Counted from the stretch's first letter, positions 21,454 through 31,493 are shown. The stretch: DNA of 64,000 nucleotides from Sulfitobacter guttiformis (GCF_003610455.1 NZ_RAQK01000002.1:434001-498000), one strand, 5' to 3'. The notes: generated from the letters alone by a model not told the origin. Numbers and translations are program-made.

Positions 21454-21923
21454 TATTCAGCCCCTTTGGGTAGATCAAGCATCGCCATAAATTCGGCTTC
21501 TGCAGCCATCTCACCGTCCACGGTAGCAATGCCTGAGAATTTCCAGATTTTGCCGCCCGCCTTGCCGCGCAGGGTCTTCAGGTCCATCCGTAGCACATCA
21601 CCTGGAACAACCTTGCGGCGGAATTTGCAATTATCGATCGACATGAAATAGATCAGCATTTCCTGGTCCATCTGCTCTAGTGCGACGCCCACCATCACAC
21701 CGGCAGTCTGGGCCATCGCCTCCACGATGGTCACACCGGGCATAATCGGCGTTCCGGGAAAATGACCCTGAAAATGCGGCTCGTTCATTGTAACGTTTTT
21801 ATAGCCCACGGATGACTGCGTACCGTCAATCTCTTCGACCTTGTCCACAAGCAAGAAAGGGTAGCGGTGCGGCAAAATGCGCTGGATCATCTGGATGTCT
21901 GCGCGCTTGAGGTCGTTTGTCAT
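21453..21923 (-). CDS. fabZ: 3-hydroxyacyl-ACP dehydratase FabZ
   Basis: A 156-residue hotdog-fold dehydratase of fatty acid elongation. It also competes with LpxA for hydroxyacyl-ACP, which explains the shared operon. The catalytic histidine is in [14 protein letters not shown] and the acidic partner in VEAMAQTAG. The N-terminal [17 protein letters not shown] is typical. Confidence 0.97.
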   Translation of the reverse strand: MTNDLKRADIQMIQRILPHRYPFLLVDKVEEIDGTQSSVGYKNVTMNEPHFQGHFPGTPIMPGVTIVEAMAQTAGVMVGVALEQMDQEMLIYFMSIDNCKFRRKVVPGDVLRMDLKTLRGKAGGKIWKFSGIATVDGEMAAEAEFMAMLDLPKGAE

Positions 21924-21999
21924 GGGGATCCTTTCGGGAGTTTACTGCCCAACAGCTACCAATTACGCCAGCGCGGAGCAAGCAGGCGCAAGATTGGTG

Positions 22000-22575
22000 C
22001 TAAGGTCTGACGGGATCTTTTGCGGGCGGTGCAGCGGCTTCTGCGCCGTCGCCCAACCGCTCGTTCAGGCGCGTAATTGCGGCTTCGGTAATATCACTGT
22101 CGTTTGTGCTCAAAAACACCGTGCGCCGCTCGAGCATGACCGTAGCGCCAGTCTCGGCCATCAACTCTTGTAATATCGGGGTGGCCGTCCTGAGAAAAAC
22201 CTCCCGCTCTTGCGACAAAAGGGCATTGAGAGCGCGCGATTTTGCCGCCTGCTCCTGTCGCGAAGACTGTACACGGACATCAAAGGCATCTGCCAACGGG
22301 CGGAATGCCTCTGGTGACATGGTGGCGCGCCTGTCGGTAAGGTCCTGCTCGGCTTTCGCCAGTTCCGCTTCGAGACGACGGTTCTCCGCTACCAACTCGT
22401 TGCCAGCAGCCTCGATTTCACGTGCAACGCGAATACCGAAATCACTGTCGAGAAAAAGCCTGTCACTGTCGAAGGTCAGGATGCCCCGCGTAGGGCCAGC
22501 CTGTACTTGCGCTGACGCTGGCGCTGCATTTAGCAGCACCAGCGATAAAATCAGCGAAGCGAGCACGCGGCCCAT
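22000..22575 (-). CDS. OmpH/Skp-family periplasmic chaperone
   Basis: A 191-residue secreted protein with a cleavable signal (residues 1-22, ending PASA). The middle (about 60-150) is a long charged helical region (EAAGNELVAENRRLEAELAKAEQDL), as in the tentacles of Skp, which hold unfolded outer-membrane proteins between Sec and BamA. It lies 3 bases after bamA, as in many proteobacteria. Sequence identity to E. coli Skp is low, as is usual in this class. Confidence 0.88.
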   Translation of the reverse strand: MGRVLASLILSLVLLNAAPASAQVQAGPTRGILTFDSDRLFLDSDFGIRVAREIEAAGNELVAENRRLEAELAKAEQDLTDRRATMSPEAFRPLADAFDVRVQSSRQEQAAKSRALNALLSQEREVFLRTATPILQELMAETGATVMLERRTVFLSTNDSDITEAAITRLNERLGDGAEAAAPPAKDPVRP

Positions 22576-22578
22576 GGA

Positions 22579-24942
22579 TCAGAATTGCGTCTGGAGTGTT
22601 ACTTCGAACTTTTGCTCGCGGTCAAAATCTTCTTTCTTGATCGCGTCCGAAATATTGAACTGCAGCGGCCCGACCGGTGTATCCCAATAGATCGAGACAC
22701 CAATGACATGGCGGAACGAACCACTCTCTCCCGCGACAGTTCCACCGCTCAAATTTACGTCTGAAAGGTCCCAAAGGTTTCCGACGTCATAGAAAACACC
22801 GCCGCGGATACCATATTCTTCGGGCAGGCCAAGCGGGAATTCCGCCTCGACACGTCCAACAACATAAAGGTTTCCGCCAAGGGAATCGCCCTCGTCACTG
22901 GCGGTATCGCGTGGCCCGATACCGCCCGGCTCAAAACCGCGCAACTGCGATGTGGAGAGAGTAAAACGATCGAGTGCGCGGTTTGTGCCACCGCCCCATG
23001 CCAGCGCCCCACCCTCGAGTGTCGCACGCAAGGTTACTTCTTCGTTAAACAACTTCTGTTCCCCGATGACCCTTGCGACAGTGCGGATATACTCCTGATC
23101 GCCGCCCAATCCGGCGAAATCCTGACTGAAGCGGAACAGAACACCCCGGTTAGGATCAAGTCCAGTGCGCCGCGTATCATAGGTATACTCATAGCCGAGT
23201 GCCGAACTTGTCAACGGACCGGCGGCAATGTCGTTCGCAATAATGCCACCCGCAAAGGTTTCGTCATCGTCACGGTCGGTCGCTTCGATCTCTTCAGCAG
23301 TATAGCGCACCTGCAAACGCCCGTTTTCACTGACTGGAAAGCTCAGGCTGGGGCGGAAGGTCAAGCGCGTGCTGTCATAGCTCGAAAACGACGAGTTCGT
23401 CTCGGAAAAGTCCAACTCCAGTCCAAGGCTTACGTCGCGGCCCAGCAAAGATGGCTCGATAAAGCGAAAGCCGTAGCGGCGCGCTTCCGAGGCTGTGGTG
23501 ACATTCAAGAAGAGCTTTTGCCCACGACCGAGAAAGTTTTGTTCGGCGAAACTGACTGCCACACCGATGCCGTCAGAGGAAGAGAACGACCCCCCGAAGT
23601 TCAGCGAACCTGTCGGCTTTTCCTCCACATCGACATCGATCACAACCTGCTCGGGTGTTGATCCCTCGCGGGCGTTGACTTCTGCAGTCTCGAAATAGCC
23701 CAATGCGCGGATACGCTCGGCAGATTGGCGGATTTCACGCGGATTGAAGGGATCACCCTCGACGCTGTCAAACTGCTCGCGCACAACACGATCAAGGGTG
23801 GTGGTGTTGCCCTCGATGTCGATACGCTCCACGAAAATACGATCTCCGCGCGACAAAACAAAATCGACGTCCAGCGTCAGATCACGCTCGTTGCGGGTCA
23901 CGCGCGGTTCTACGCGCATAAAGTCGATACCGTCACGGATCGCCTGCCGCTCGATGCGGGCAATCTCGGCTTCGACCAATGTCGGGGAATATACGACGCC
24001 TGGCTTGATCTTGAGGATGTCGCGGTAAGCATCGCCATCCACATTGTTCAACTCGGAGGTGACCGTCACCTGACCGAACTGGAACTGCTGGCCTTCTTGA
24101 ATGTTGAACCCAACGAAATAACCGTCCCGCTCCTGCGTCAGTTCTGCGTTCACGGAATTGATACGCATATCGACATAGCCGCGTGAGAAATAGAAATCGC
24201 GTAGAACCTGTTTATCGAACTCGACGCGGTCCTCGACAAAGGTATCGCGCCTGATCAGACGGCGGAAAATTCCCGCCTGCTTGGTGCCCAGCACGCGGCG
24301 CAGACGACCATCGGAATACTTGCGGTTGCCCACAAAACTAAGCCGCTCGACCTCGACGTTGTCGCCCTCGAAAATTTCAAACACCAGATCGACGCGGTTC
24401 TGGTTGCGCTTGATCACTTTGGGCTGAACGCGGGCGGACAGGCGACCGTCATTCGAATAGGCTTCGGCGATGGAATTGGCGTCTTTTTCCGCAAGCGACG
24501 GATTGAATACACGTCGCGCAGTGGAGTCGATCACAGCGCTCAGCGCTTCGTCCTTGATGCGACGGTTACCCTCGAACGAGATCCGGTTGATCGTCGGCAA
24601 TTCGACGACTGTGATCTCGAGGGTGCTTCCCTGAGGTGAGATTGCGACTGATTCAAACAAACCGGAGTTGTTGAGACGCTGGTAAGCATCATTAAGCTCC
24701 CCAGCAGACACGGCCTGACCGCGCGCGATTCCGGCTTGGGACAGGATCGCACTGTCGCCTATGCGCTCGTTGCCCTCGATACGGACTGTATTGAATTGAT
24801 ATTGTTGTGCAAATGCATGCTGCGCAGGCGCAACCCAAGCAGTTGTTAACAATAAAGAAAACGCAAGACCTTTAAGGCCCGGCCGATAGTAGCTGCACTG
24901 CTCAAGCACGCGGGAGGCGCGCATCGTTGACCCCAGGTTCAT
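22579..24942 (-). CDS. bamA: Outer-membrane protein assembly factor BamA
   Basis: The central Omp85 protein of the BAM complex, inserting beta-barrels in the outer membrane. In the 787-residue product a signal peptide (about 1-45, ending QHAFA) precedes five POTRA domains (about 50-440) and a 16-strand barrel. The conserved VRGFEPGGIGPRD-like motif is present as QLRGFEPGGIGPRD, and the chain ends in an aromatic residue (TLQTQF), the usual barrel-targeting signature. It follows rseP and a small membrane-protein gene on the same strand, behind a hairpin. Confidence 0.97.
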   Translation of the reverse strand: MNLGSTMRASRVLEQCSYYRPGLKGLAFSLLLTTAWVAPAQHAFAQQYQFNTVRIEGNERIGDSAILSQAGIARGQAVSAGELNDAYQRLNNSGLFESVAISPQGSTLEITVVELPTINRISFEGNRRIKDEALSAVIDSTARRVFNPSLAEKDANSIAEAYSNDGRLSARVQPKVIKRNQNRVDLVFEIFEGDNVEVERLSFVGNRKYSDGRLRRVLGTKQAGIFRRLIRRDTFVEDRVEFDKQVLRDFYFSRGYVDMRINSVNAELTQERDGYFVGFNIQEGQQFQFGQVTVTSELNNVDGDAYRDILKIKPGVVYSPTLVEAEIARIERQAIRDGIDFMRVEPRVTRNERDLTLDVDFVLSRGDRIFVERIDIEGNTTTLDRVVREQFDSVEGDPFNPREIRQSAERIRALGYFETAEVNAREGSTPEQVVIDVDVEEKPTGSLNFGGSFSSSDGIGVAVSFAEQNFLGRGQKLFLNVTTASEARRYGFRFIEPSLLGRDVSLGLELDFSETNSSFSSYDSTRLTFRPSLSFPVSENGRLQVRYTAEEIEATDRDDDETFAGGIIANDIAAGPLTSSALGYEYTYDTRRTGLDPNRGVLFRFSQDFAGLGGDQEYIRTVARVIGEQKLFNEEVTLRATLEGGALAWGGGTNRALDRFTLSTSQLRGFEPGGIGPRDTASDEGDSLGGNLYVVGRVEAEFPLGLPEEYGIRGGVFYDVGNLWDLSDVNLSGGTVAGESGSFRHVIGVSIYWDTPVGPLQFNISDAIKKEDFDREQKFEVTLQTQF

Positions 24943-25036
24943 GGTTTATACCCAATTTTATTGACACCGTTGCTATCTGACTACCTGTCAGGGGCGTGGT
25001 TGTCAAAACTATGAGGCCCGTTTTTTAAACGAAAAC

Positions 25037-25059
25037 GGGGCTGCCCCTTGGGCAGCCCC
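25037..25059 (-). terminator. Hairpin between the small membrane-protein gene and bamA
   Basis: GGGGCTGCCC (25037-25046) and GGGCAGCCCC (25050-25059) form a perfect 10 bp stem with a 3-base loop. On the minus strand it is followed by GTTTTCGTTT. It lies about 30 bases after the small gene's stop and about 95 bases before bamA. It probably ends or attenuates upstream transcription, so bamA should have its own promoter. Confidence 0.75.
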
Positions 25060-25087
25060 CCTTTATTCTCAATCCGGCGCAAATATC

Positions 25088-25216
25088 CTAGTGGATGCTG
25101 CCCAGAAAGGCACCGGCGCAAAGCGCGAAAATCATGGTGCACATATAGAGCGCGCGATCCCAGTTGAGGTCCATAAGAACACTAAGGCCACGATAACTTT
25201 TTACGATCGTTTGCAT
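25088..25216 (-). CDS. 42-residue conserved membrane protein between rseP and bamA
   Basis: The product begins MQTIVKSYRGLSVLMDLNWD and has a single membrane span at about residues 22-40 (ALYMCTMIFALCAGAFLG). GGAGAG lies 4 bases before the ATG. I recall close relatives in many roseobacters with the same SYRGLSVLxDLNWDR stretch, so it is a real gene despite its size. Its place between rseP and bamA, followed by a strong hairpin, may link it to envelope stress or membrane assembly. No function is known to me. Confidence 0.8.
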   Translation of the reverse strand: MQTIVKSYRGLSVLMDLNWDRALYMCTMIFALCAGAFLGSIH

Positions 25217-25350
25217 GGGACTCTCCATTCGCTGCGGAATCAATTCAATTTGAAATATGACACCGGAATGTGGCAGCCGCGGGGGTCAAATGTGGCAAAA
25301 GCAAGGCAATTGCCCTGCTTTCACTAATTTTCAATAAATTGTCGCCAGCG

Positions 25351-26703
25351 TCACGGGCAGAAGAAATCGTTAAACAGCGCAAACAGCATCAGCCCAAGCA
25401 CCATCGAAATGCCTATGGTCATCAGCACGCGCAACGCTTTGTCGCTCGGCGGTTTGCCGGTCACGGCCTCGTAGGCATAAAACATCAAGTGCCCGCCATC
25501 GAGCGCAGGAATGGGGAACAGATTGAGCAGGCCCACTGCGGTGCTGAGCACGGCGATAAAGTTGATAAAGCTCAGCGCGCCCTGACTGGCCATTGCACCG
25601 GAAACTTTTGCAATGCCCACAGGTCCCGACATATTGCACGAGCTTATGGCACCCGTCACCATGTGCCACATGCCCGAAAGCGAGCCTTTGATGATCCGCC
25701 ACGTGCCAGCGATGCCGCGCTCTGCCGCTTCGAGCAGGCTGGGTGTCTCAGTGGCGGGAGTTATGGCACTATCGCTCGAAATTCCGATCCGCAGCACGTT
25801 CACAAAGCTCCCGTCCGCCTGTGGCTCATCGGTGGATTTGGGAACAAGCGTGAATTTCAGTACCTCCCCTGCCCGCCAAACGTCCAGCAACAGCGGGCGC
25901 CCTTCCGAGCTCTCCACAGCTTCCTTGAGCTGTTGAAACGCGAATGTGGGAACTCCGTCGATACCCACGATCACATCACCACTCACAAGGCCCGCTTCGA
26001 GAGCGGCGGTCTGTGGCCCGACACCGCCGACCAACGCGGGGTTCGGATAAGGACCGTCAACTGTCAGTGACACCCCGTTACGAAGCACACTATAATCCAA
26101 CACAGGCTCCAGCGGGAGCGCATCCATAAATTCGCGGTATTCGGGGGTCTGTGTGCTCGCAGGAATTTCGCGGCCCGCTATCGCTTGCAATACATCACCC
26201 GGCTCAAGACCTTCAACAGTAACCGGTAGCGGCTTGACCGCTGCAACGGTCAGCGGCTCACTCACCGTGCCTATGGTCAGGCCCACACCGGCAAAGACAA
26301 GGATAGACAGGGCGAAATTGAAAACAGGGCCCGCTACCACCGTCAGCGCGCGCGCCCAGAGCGGCGCACCGTGCATCGTCTCGCGCAGGCGCGCAGGATC
26401 GGTGGCAACCTGCGCCATCGCATCTTCGTCCTTGCCCGAGGCGGCATTGGCATCACCGGCAAACTTCACGTAGCCGCCAAAGGGCAGCAGAGCGATCTGC
26501 CATTTGGTCCCGCGCTTGTCGAACCGCGAATACAGCACAGGCCCGAACCCCAGCGAAAAAACATCTGCCCTGATTCCACACCAACGCCCGACAATGTAGT
26601 GGCCATACTCGTGGATCGCGACAATCACCGACAATGCGATCACAAACGCAACAAGCGTCCAGACAAATCCGCCAAACTGCGGAATAAGTGTTGTAATATC
26701 CAA
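25351..26703 (-). CDS. rseP: Site-2 intramembrane zinc metalloprotease RseP
   Basis: A 450-residue inner-membrane protease that cleaves anti-sigma factors and remnant signal peptides. The zinc motif HEYGH is at residues 31-35 in the first membrane span, and the third ligand is in FPIPALDGGHL near the C-terminus. One or two PDZ domains lie between (VGGVGPQTAALEAGLVSGDVIVGIDG and the segment before it). It lies 4 bases after dxr in the conserved dxr-rseP-bamA order. Confidence 0.95.
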   Translation of the reverse strand: MDITTLIPQFGGFVWTLVAFVIALSVIVAIHEYGHYIVGRWCGIRADVFSLGFGPVLYSRFDKRGTKWQIALLPFGGYVKFAGDANAASGKDEDAMAQVATDPARLRETMHGAPLWARALTVVAGPVFNFALSILVFAGVGLTIGTVSEPLTVAAVKPLPVTVEGLEPGDVLQAIAGREIPASTQTPEYREFMDALPLEPVLDYSVLRNGVSLTVDGPYPNPALVGGVGPQTAALEAGLVSGDVIVGIDGVPTFAFQQLKEAVESSEGRPLLLDVWRAGEVLKFTLVPKSTDEPQADGSFVNVLRIGISSDSAITPATETPSLLEAAERGIAGTWRIIKGSLSGMWHMVTGAISSCNMSGPVGIAKVSGAMASQGALSFINFIAVLSTAVGLLNLFPIPALDGGHLMFYAYEAVTGKPPSDKALRVLMTIGISMVLGLMLFALFNDFFCP

Positions 26704-26707
26704 TGCT

Positions 26708-27880
26708 CTACCTTGCTTTTTTTTCTATGGCCAACCGTGTGACCTTGCGGGCCTGATGGTCTGTTTCGACCACGTTATCAAGGGTCATGGTGGCATCAAT
26801 ATGACCACCTGACGCATCCATCGCATCAAGAGTTTGTGAGACGACATCCGACATCTGGGTGAATTTCAGCTTGCCCGCGATAAACCCATCCAATGCCGTT
26901 TCCTTTGCCGCATTGAACACAGCCCCCGCCAAACCGCCCCGCGCCATGACCTCGCGGGCAATGCGCAGCGCGGGCCAGCGCAGATCATCAGGGGCGCGAA
27001 ATTCGAATGCACCGATCTTCGCCAGATCAAGTCGCTCCACCGGCAGGTGGCGCCGGACGGGATGGTGGAGCGCATACCCTATGGCATGGCGCATGTCTGC
27101 CGGTCCGACATGCGCCATCAACGCCCCATCGGTAAAGCCGACAAGCGCATGGATCATGCTTTGCGGGTGAATCAATACTTCGATCATCGCGGGGTCCACG
27201 CCAAAAAACTCGCGGGTTTCGATGATTTCCATTGCTTTGTTGAACATTGATGCACTGTCTATTGTGATCCGCTGCCCCATGTCCCAGTTGGGGTGGTACG
27301 AAGCCTGCTCAAGCGTCGCTTCGGGCAGATTTTCCAGCGGCCAATCACGGAACGCTCCACCCGATGCGGTGATAATAATCCGCTCGACTGCGTCTATCTC
27401 TTCTCCCACAAGGGCCTGAAAAACCGCCGAATGCTCACTATCAACGGGCAATATTTGCGCGCCATGTGCCCTGCCCGTCTCAAGCAAAAGCTTGCCCGCG
27501 CAAACCAGCGATTCCTTGTTGGCGAGGGCCAAGGTCGTGCCTTGTGACAGCGCGGCAATCCCCGGCGCCAGACCAGCCGCACCAACGATCGAAGACATGA
27601 TCCAGTCTGCCGGACGGTGTGCGGCCTCGACGATTGCCAGCGCACCCGCGGCAACCGCGATGCCTGTACCGTCCAGCGCTGCGCGCAGATCTTCCAATCG
27701 GGCTTCATCTGCCGTAATGGCAATTTTGGCCTTGAGGGCTTTTGCATCCGCGGCAAGCTGCGCGATATTCTGCGCTCCGGTTAGGGCAACAACATCATAT
27801 TCGTCGGGCGCGCGCTTAATCAGATCAATGGTGTTTTGCCCGATGGAACCGGTTGCGCCGAATATACTGACCTTGCGCAT
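26708..27880 (-). CDS. dxr: 1-deoxy-D-xylulose 5-phosphate reductoisomerase
   Basis: Makes MEP in the non-mevalonate isoprenoid pathway using NADPH. The 390-residue product starts with the nucleotide-binding loop SIFGATGSIGQNTIDLI, followed by LALANKESLVCAG, the metal and substrate residues in PVDSEHSA, and ITASGGAFRDWP. The ATG at 27880 is right before the conserved sequence; the open frame upstream overlaps cdsA and is not part of the family. It is four bases from cdsA. Confidence 0.97.
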   Translation of the reverse strand: MRKVSIFGATGSIGQNTIDLIKRAPDEYDVVALTGAQNIAQLAADAKALKAKIAITADEARLEDLRAALDGTGIAVAAGALAIVEAAHRPADWIMSSIVGAAGLAPGIAALSQGTTLALANKESLVCAGKLLLETGRAHGAQILPVDSEHSAVFQALVGEEIDAVERIIITASGGAFRDWPLENLPEATLEQASYHPNWDMGQRITIDSASMFNKAMEIIETREFFGVDPAMIEVLIHPQSMIHALVGFTDGALMAHVGPADMRHAIGYALHHPVRRHLPVERLDLAKIGAFEFRAPDDLRWPALRIAREVMARGGLAGAVFNAAKETALDGFIAGKLKFTQMSDVVSQTLDAMDASGGHIDATMTLDNVVETDHQARKVTRLAIEKKAR

Positions 27881-27884
27881 CTGT

Positions 27885-28679
27885 TCACCCCACGCCGGGC
27901 GGAAAGCCGATAAACTGGCCGATGATGAGCAAGAAGACCGAAGCACCCAGCATCCCGTCGAAACGGTCCATCAGACCGCCGTGGCCAGGAATAAGGTTCG
28001 AGCTGTCCTTTACCCCCATTTTACGCTTCATGCCACTCTCTGCGATATCACCCATTTGGGAAGCCATTGAAACCGCTACAGAAATGCCAATCAGTTGCAG
28101 CCCCACACCGGTGTTAACGGAGAACAGAAAACCCACAATACCGGCCCCGACCCAGCCCGCCGCAGTGCCCGACCATGTTTTTTTCGGGCTGACCTTGGGC
28201 CAGAACTTGGGGCCGCCAATGGCGCGACCGGCGAAATACCCGACCACGTCGGTCACCACCACAACGAGCACGAGCCAGAGCATCCATTCAACGCCCATGT
28301 CATCGCGCACCTGCATCATCCCGAAGCCGGACAAAACGATCATCACGGTGAATGTCATGTAGATGGTGCGGTTCCGCTCAAGCTGCCCGAAGCCGACAAG
28401 CGCAGGCGCGAGCAAAAGCGGTAGAGCAAAGCCTACAGGCAGATAAGCTGCTGCCAAAAGGGCAACGCCCGTCATGCTCCCCAATATACGCGAGATATTG
28501 CGCCGCTCAGGCGGGGTAATCATATCGACCAATTCCCAAACCATCAGGCCAACGATGAGAGCCACCAGAATATGGAACACATGCCCGCCGGCCCATATGC
28601 CGATGGCGGCAAAAACCACCATCACCAGTGCGGACCACACACGTGCCGTTAGATCTGACCACTTTTCGGTGTTGCTCAT
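27885..28679 (-). CDS. cdsA: Phosphatidate cytidylyltransferase
   Basis: An integral membrane enzyme that makes CDP-diacylglycerol from CTP and phosphatidate, the precursor of all phospholipids. The 264-residue product has six to eight hydrophobic spans and the family signature near the end: SQMGDIAESGMKRKMGVKDSSNLIPGHGGLMDRFDGM region (SxxGDxxES...KD...PGHGGxxDRxD). The ATG at 28679 was chosen to avoid an overlap with uppS. Confidence 0.95.
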   Translation of the reverse strand: MSNTEKWSDLTARVWSALVMVVFAAIGIWAGGHVFHILVALIVGLMVWELVDMITPPERRNISRILGSMTGVALLAAAYLPVGFALPLLLAPALVGFGQLERNRTIYMTFTVMIVLSGFGMMQVRDDMGVEWMLWLVLVVVVTDVVGYFAGRAIGGPKFWPKVSPKKTWSGTAAGWVGAGIVGFLFSVNTGVGLQLIGISVAVSMASQMGDIAESGMKRKMGVKDSSNLIPGHGGLMDRFDGMLGASVFLLIIGQFIGFPPGVG

Positions 28680-28693
28680 ATTGTTTCCGGCCC

Positions 28694-29446
28694 TCAGGGT
28701 TTGACGCCGCCAAAGCGCCGGTCGCGCCCGCCATAGGAGCCGCACAGACGGGCGAACTCCTCACGGGTGAAATCGGGCCATAGCGTGTCGATAAATTCAT
28801 ATTCCGCGTAGGCAGACTGCCAGAGCAAAAAGTTGGAAATCCGAGCCTCGCCACTGGTGCGGATCACCAAGTCTGGATCGGGCAAAACGTAAGTATCCAA
28901 GTATCTTGGAAGGGTTTCTTCATCTATTGCTTCAGGATCAAGTCGCCCCTGCGATACATCCTGCGCAAGACGTTTTGTGGCCCGCGCCACCTCGTCCCGA
29001 CCGCCATAGTTTATCGCAATCGTCAGGTGCACGGACGTGTTGGCAGCAGTATATTCCTCAAGGTCGTTCATCAGCTTGATCAGCTTGGCATCCAGACGCA
29101 CGCGGTCACCGATGAAACGCACGCGCACGCCTCGTTCGTGAAGGGCGCGGGTTTCTTTAGTGATATACCGCCGGAAAAGGCTCATGAGGCCAGCAACCTC
29201 GACCTGTGTTCGCTTCCAGTTTTCGGTGGAGAACGCAAAAATTGTCAAGTATTCGACGCCCACATCCGGACAGGCCTCAACCACCTCACGCACACGCTTT
29301 GCGCCTGCGTGGTGGCCAAACAAACGCGGCCTGCCGCGCTGTGTCGCCCAACGCCCGTTACCATCCATGATAATCGCCACATGACGCGGCCCCCCGGGAC
29401 CAGCAGCAGGCAGCGGCTCCAGCACCTTTTTGTTGCGTTTTATCAT
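28694..29446 (-). CDS. uppS: Undecaprenyl diphosphate synthase
   Basis: A cis-prenyltransferase that builds the C55 lipid carrier for peptidoglycan and O-antigen. The 250-residue product contains the diphosphate-binding HVAIIMDGNGRWATQRG, the FSTENWKR block and the C-terminal DLVIRTSGEARISNFLLWQ. The ATG at 29446 gives the normal length; a GTG 20 codons upstream is an alternative. It feeds peptidoglycan synthesis and belongs to the same conserved cluster as cdsA and frr. Confidence 0.95.
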   Translation of the reverse strand: MIKRNKKVLEPLPAAGPGGPRHVAIIMDGNGRWATQRGRPRLFGHHAGAKRVREVVEACPDVGVEYLTIFAFSTENWKRTQVEVAGLMSLFRRYITKETRALHERGVRVRFIGDRVRLDAKLIKLMNDLEEYTAANTSVHLTIAINYGGRDEVARATKRLAQDVSQGRLDPEAIDEETLPRYLDTYVLPDPDLVIRTSGEARISNFLLWQSAYAEYEFIDTLWPDFTREEFARLCGSYGGRDRRFGGVKP

Positions 29447-29530
29447 GAAGTCTTGCGCATATTCTGGGCCTGCTTTGGAGTCGGGTTGATCCGGCGGGAC
29501 GGCCACCCGCCCGAATTAAGCCAAGAGCGT

Positions 29531-30094
29531 TTAAACTTGCATGATTTCAGCTTGCTTGGTCTCAAGCTGGTCATCAATCGCCTTAATGAATTTTTTGGTG
29601 AGGTCTTCCATCTCGCCTTCCCACAGCTTCTGGTCGTCTTCGCCCAGACCGTCGGCTTTGGCCTTCTTGATCTGATCCATGCCATCCCGGCGGATGTTAC
29701 GTATACTAACACGCGCGTTTTCAGCATAACCGCCCGCGACCTTGCTCAGCTGTGTGCGCCGTTCTTCGTTCAGTTCCGGAATAGGCAGCATAATGATGGT
29801 GCCGTTGAGCTGGGGATTGATGCCAAGACCACTTTCGCGGATCGCTTTTTCGACCTTACCTACCAGCGCCTTATCCCAGACGTTGATTGTGACCATCCGC
29901 GGCTCGGGTACGTTCACCGTGCCAACCTGGTTGATCGGCGTCATCTGGCCGTAGGCATCAACCTGAATGGGATCAAGCATTGAGGCCGATCCGCGCCCCG
30001 TCCGCAGGGAGGCAAACTCCGTCCGCAGCGATGCAATTGCACCATTCATGCGGCGTTCCAGGTCATCGGTATCAAGCATAAAGTCGTCGGACAT
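29531..30094 (-). CDS. frr: Ribosome recycling factor
   Basis: A 187-residue factor that, with EF-G, splits post-termination ribosomes. Characteristic blocks are [34 protein letters not shown] and the helical [23 protein letters not shown]. The ATG at 30094 matches the family start; an open stretch of 9 codons upstream is probably untranslated. Unlike in E. coli it is separated from pyrH by about 570 bases. Confidence 0.97.
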   Translation of the reverse strand: MSDDFMLDTDDLERRMNGAIASLRTEFASLRTGRGSASMLDPIQVDAYGQMTPINQVGTVNVPEPRMVTINVWDKALVGKVEKAIRESGLGINPQLNGTIIMLPIPELNEERRTQLSKVAGGYAENARVSIRNIRRDGMDQIKKAKADGLGEDDQKLWEGEMEDLTKKFIKAIDDQLETKQAEIMQV

Positions 30095-30660
30095 AAAAAA
30101 AACGCCTCGTCTGTGTATCAATAGGTGGTGTTAACGGCAGTGTTTAGAGCATTGAAGTCGACATTGGAAGAACGCTTTGCAACCATAGGACCGGTCTCGA
30201 TATATTGCACGAAACACGAGAATACCCGTCGCATCTATCTCAGGTGCCTGAGCGGAAAATGCACTTTTGCCTCACCTTCATAGCGACACAAACATAAAAA
30301 GCCGCCGCAGCGTCGCAAGTGCTAGCGAGTTTGTGGACACACGGGCCATCAGTGGGTGCCCATCAACCGGAAGAGATATCGTATAAGGCATGCGAACGGG
30401 CAAGCCTTATACTTCGTTGTTGCGGGAATCCCGATGGACAACGGTGACCTCTTGAGCACTCGGACTAACAACGGCAGCAACCGCTACAAACTTGCCATCC
30501 GCTCTGTCGCAACACTCTTGATCCGGACACAGATTAAACAGCTATTGCCCGAAACAGACTGTTCAAAATGCGCATGTTTGTTTCACCATCGGCACGCGCA
30601 AACCAGCCTCTAAGGGCAAAGAAATGAGCATTTGCCAGCAGGTGCTGTGGTGCAAACAGC
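30095..30660. other. Gap of about 570 bases between pyrH and frr
   Basis: No convincing gene is seen on either strand. A plus-strand open frame at about 30356-30613 (85 codons) has no ribosome-binding site and no family resemblance. The length is unusual inside an otherwise tightly packed cluster. It may hold the frr promoter and possibly the scar of an insertion or deletion. Confidence 0.5.
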
Positions 30661-31386
30661 TTATCCCTGAACGCGCGTGTATGTTCCTTCACCGGCAAGG
30701 ATGCCCTTGAAGCCGCCCGGCTCATCCAGTGAAAATACGATGATCGGCAGGTTGTTATCGCGCGCCAGAGCAATCGCAGAGGCGTCCATCACGCCCAAAC
30801 GCTTGGCCAGAACATCATCATAGCTGACGGTTTCATACCGCTTGGCATCTGCGTGCTTGATTGGATCCTTGTCATAGACGCCGTCCACTTTCGTGCCTTT
30901 GAAAATCGCCTCACACGACATTTCGCTGGCGCGCAGGGTAGCGGCGGTATCGGTTGTGAAATACGGGTTACCGGTGCCCGCGGCGAAGATGCACACCCGC
31001 TTTTTCTCCAGATGCCGCACGGCGCGGCGGCGGATATAGGGCTCTGCCACTTCGTTCATAGTAATCGCGGAGATGACGCGTGTGTGGATGCCCTCGGCCT
31101 CAAGGGCTGATTGCACGGCAAGCGCGTTCATCACCGTGGCAAGCATGCCCATATAATCTGCTGTCGTCCGTTCCATCCCCTGCGCCGAACCTTGAAGCCC
31201 GCGAAAAATGTTGCCGCCGCCGATGACCATGCAAATTTCGACGCCCATATCATGGACCGATTTGACCTCGCGTGCGATCCGCTCGACTGTGGGTGGATGC
31301 AGGCCAAACCCCTGATCCCCCATGAGTGCCTCACCGGAAATTTTGAGCATCACACGGTTGTAGGTGGCTTTGGGCGTGTCGGACAT
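30661..31386 (-). CDS. pyrH: UMP kinase
   Basis: A 241-residue hexameric kinase of the amino-acid kinase fold, phosphorylating UMP to UDP. Landmarks are [36 protein letters not shown] and the C-terminal GTYTRV. UDP is needed for RNA and for the UDP-sugars used by the lipid A and peptidoglycan genes in the same run. The ATG at 31386 fits the family start; the open frame upstream overlaps the divergent miaA leader. Confidence 0.97.
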   Translation of the reverse strand: MSDTPKATYNRVMLKISGEALMGDQGFGLHPPTVERIAREVKSVHDMGVEICMVIGGGNIFRGLQGSAQGMERTTADYMGMLATVMNALAVQSALEAEGIHTRVISAITMNEVAEPYIRRRAVRHLEKKRVCIFAAGTGNPYFTTDTAATLRASEMSCEAIFKGTKVDGVYDKDPIKHADAKRYETVSYDDVLAKRLGVMDASAIALARDNNLPIIVFSLDEPGGFKGILAGEGTYTRVQG

Positions 31387-31493
31387 GGGGGCAAGACCTT
31401 TTAGAGGGGTGGGAACACGAGGCTTTCGTTCGGGCGTAAAATGTCGCAAATACAGCCAAAGTTCAATGCAGCGCAGCAAGGAGGAGCAAAGAA

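Noticed and set aside
30356..30613. Plus-strand open frame of 85 codons in the pyrH-frr gap
   Set aside because: No ribosome-binding site, no family resemblance, and low-complexity composition; not enough to call a gene.
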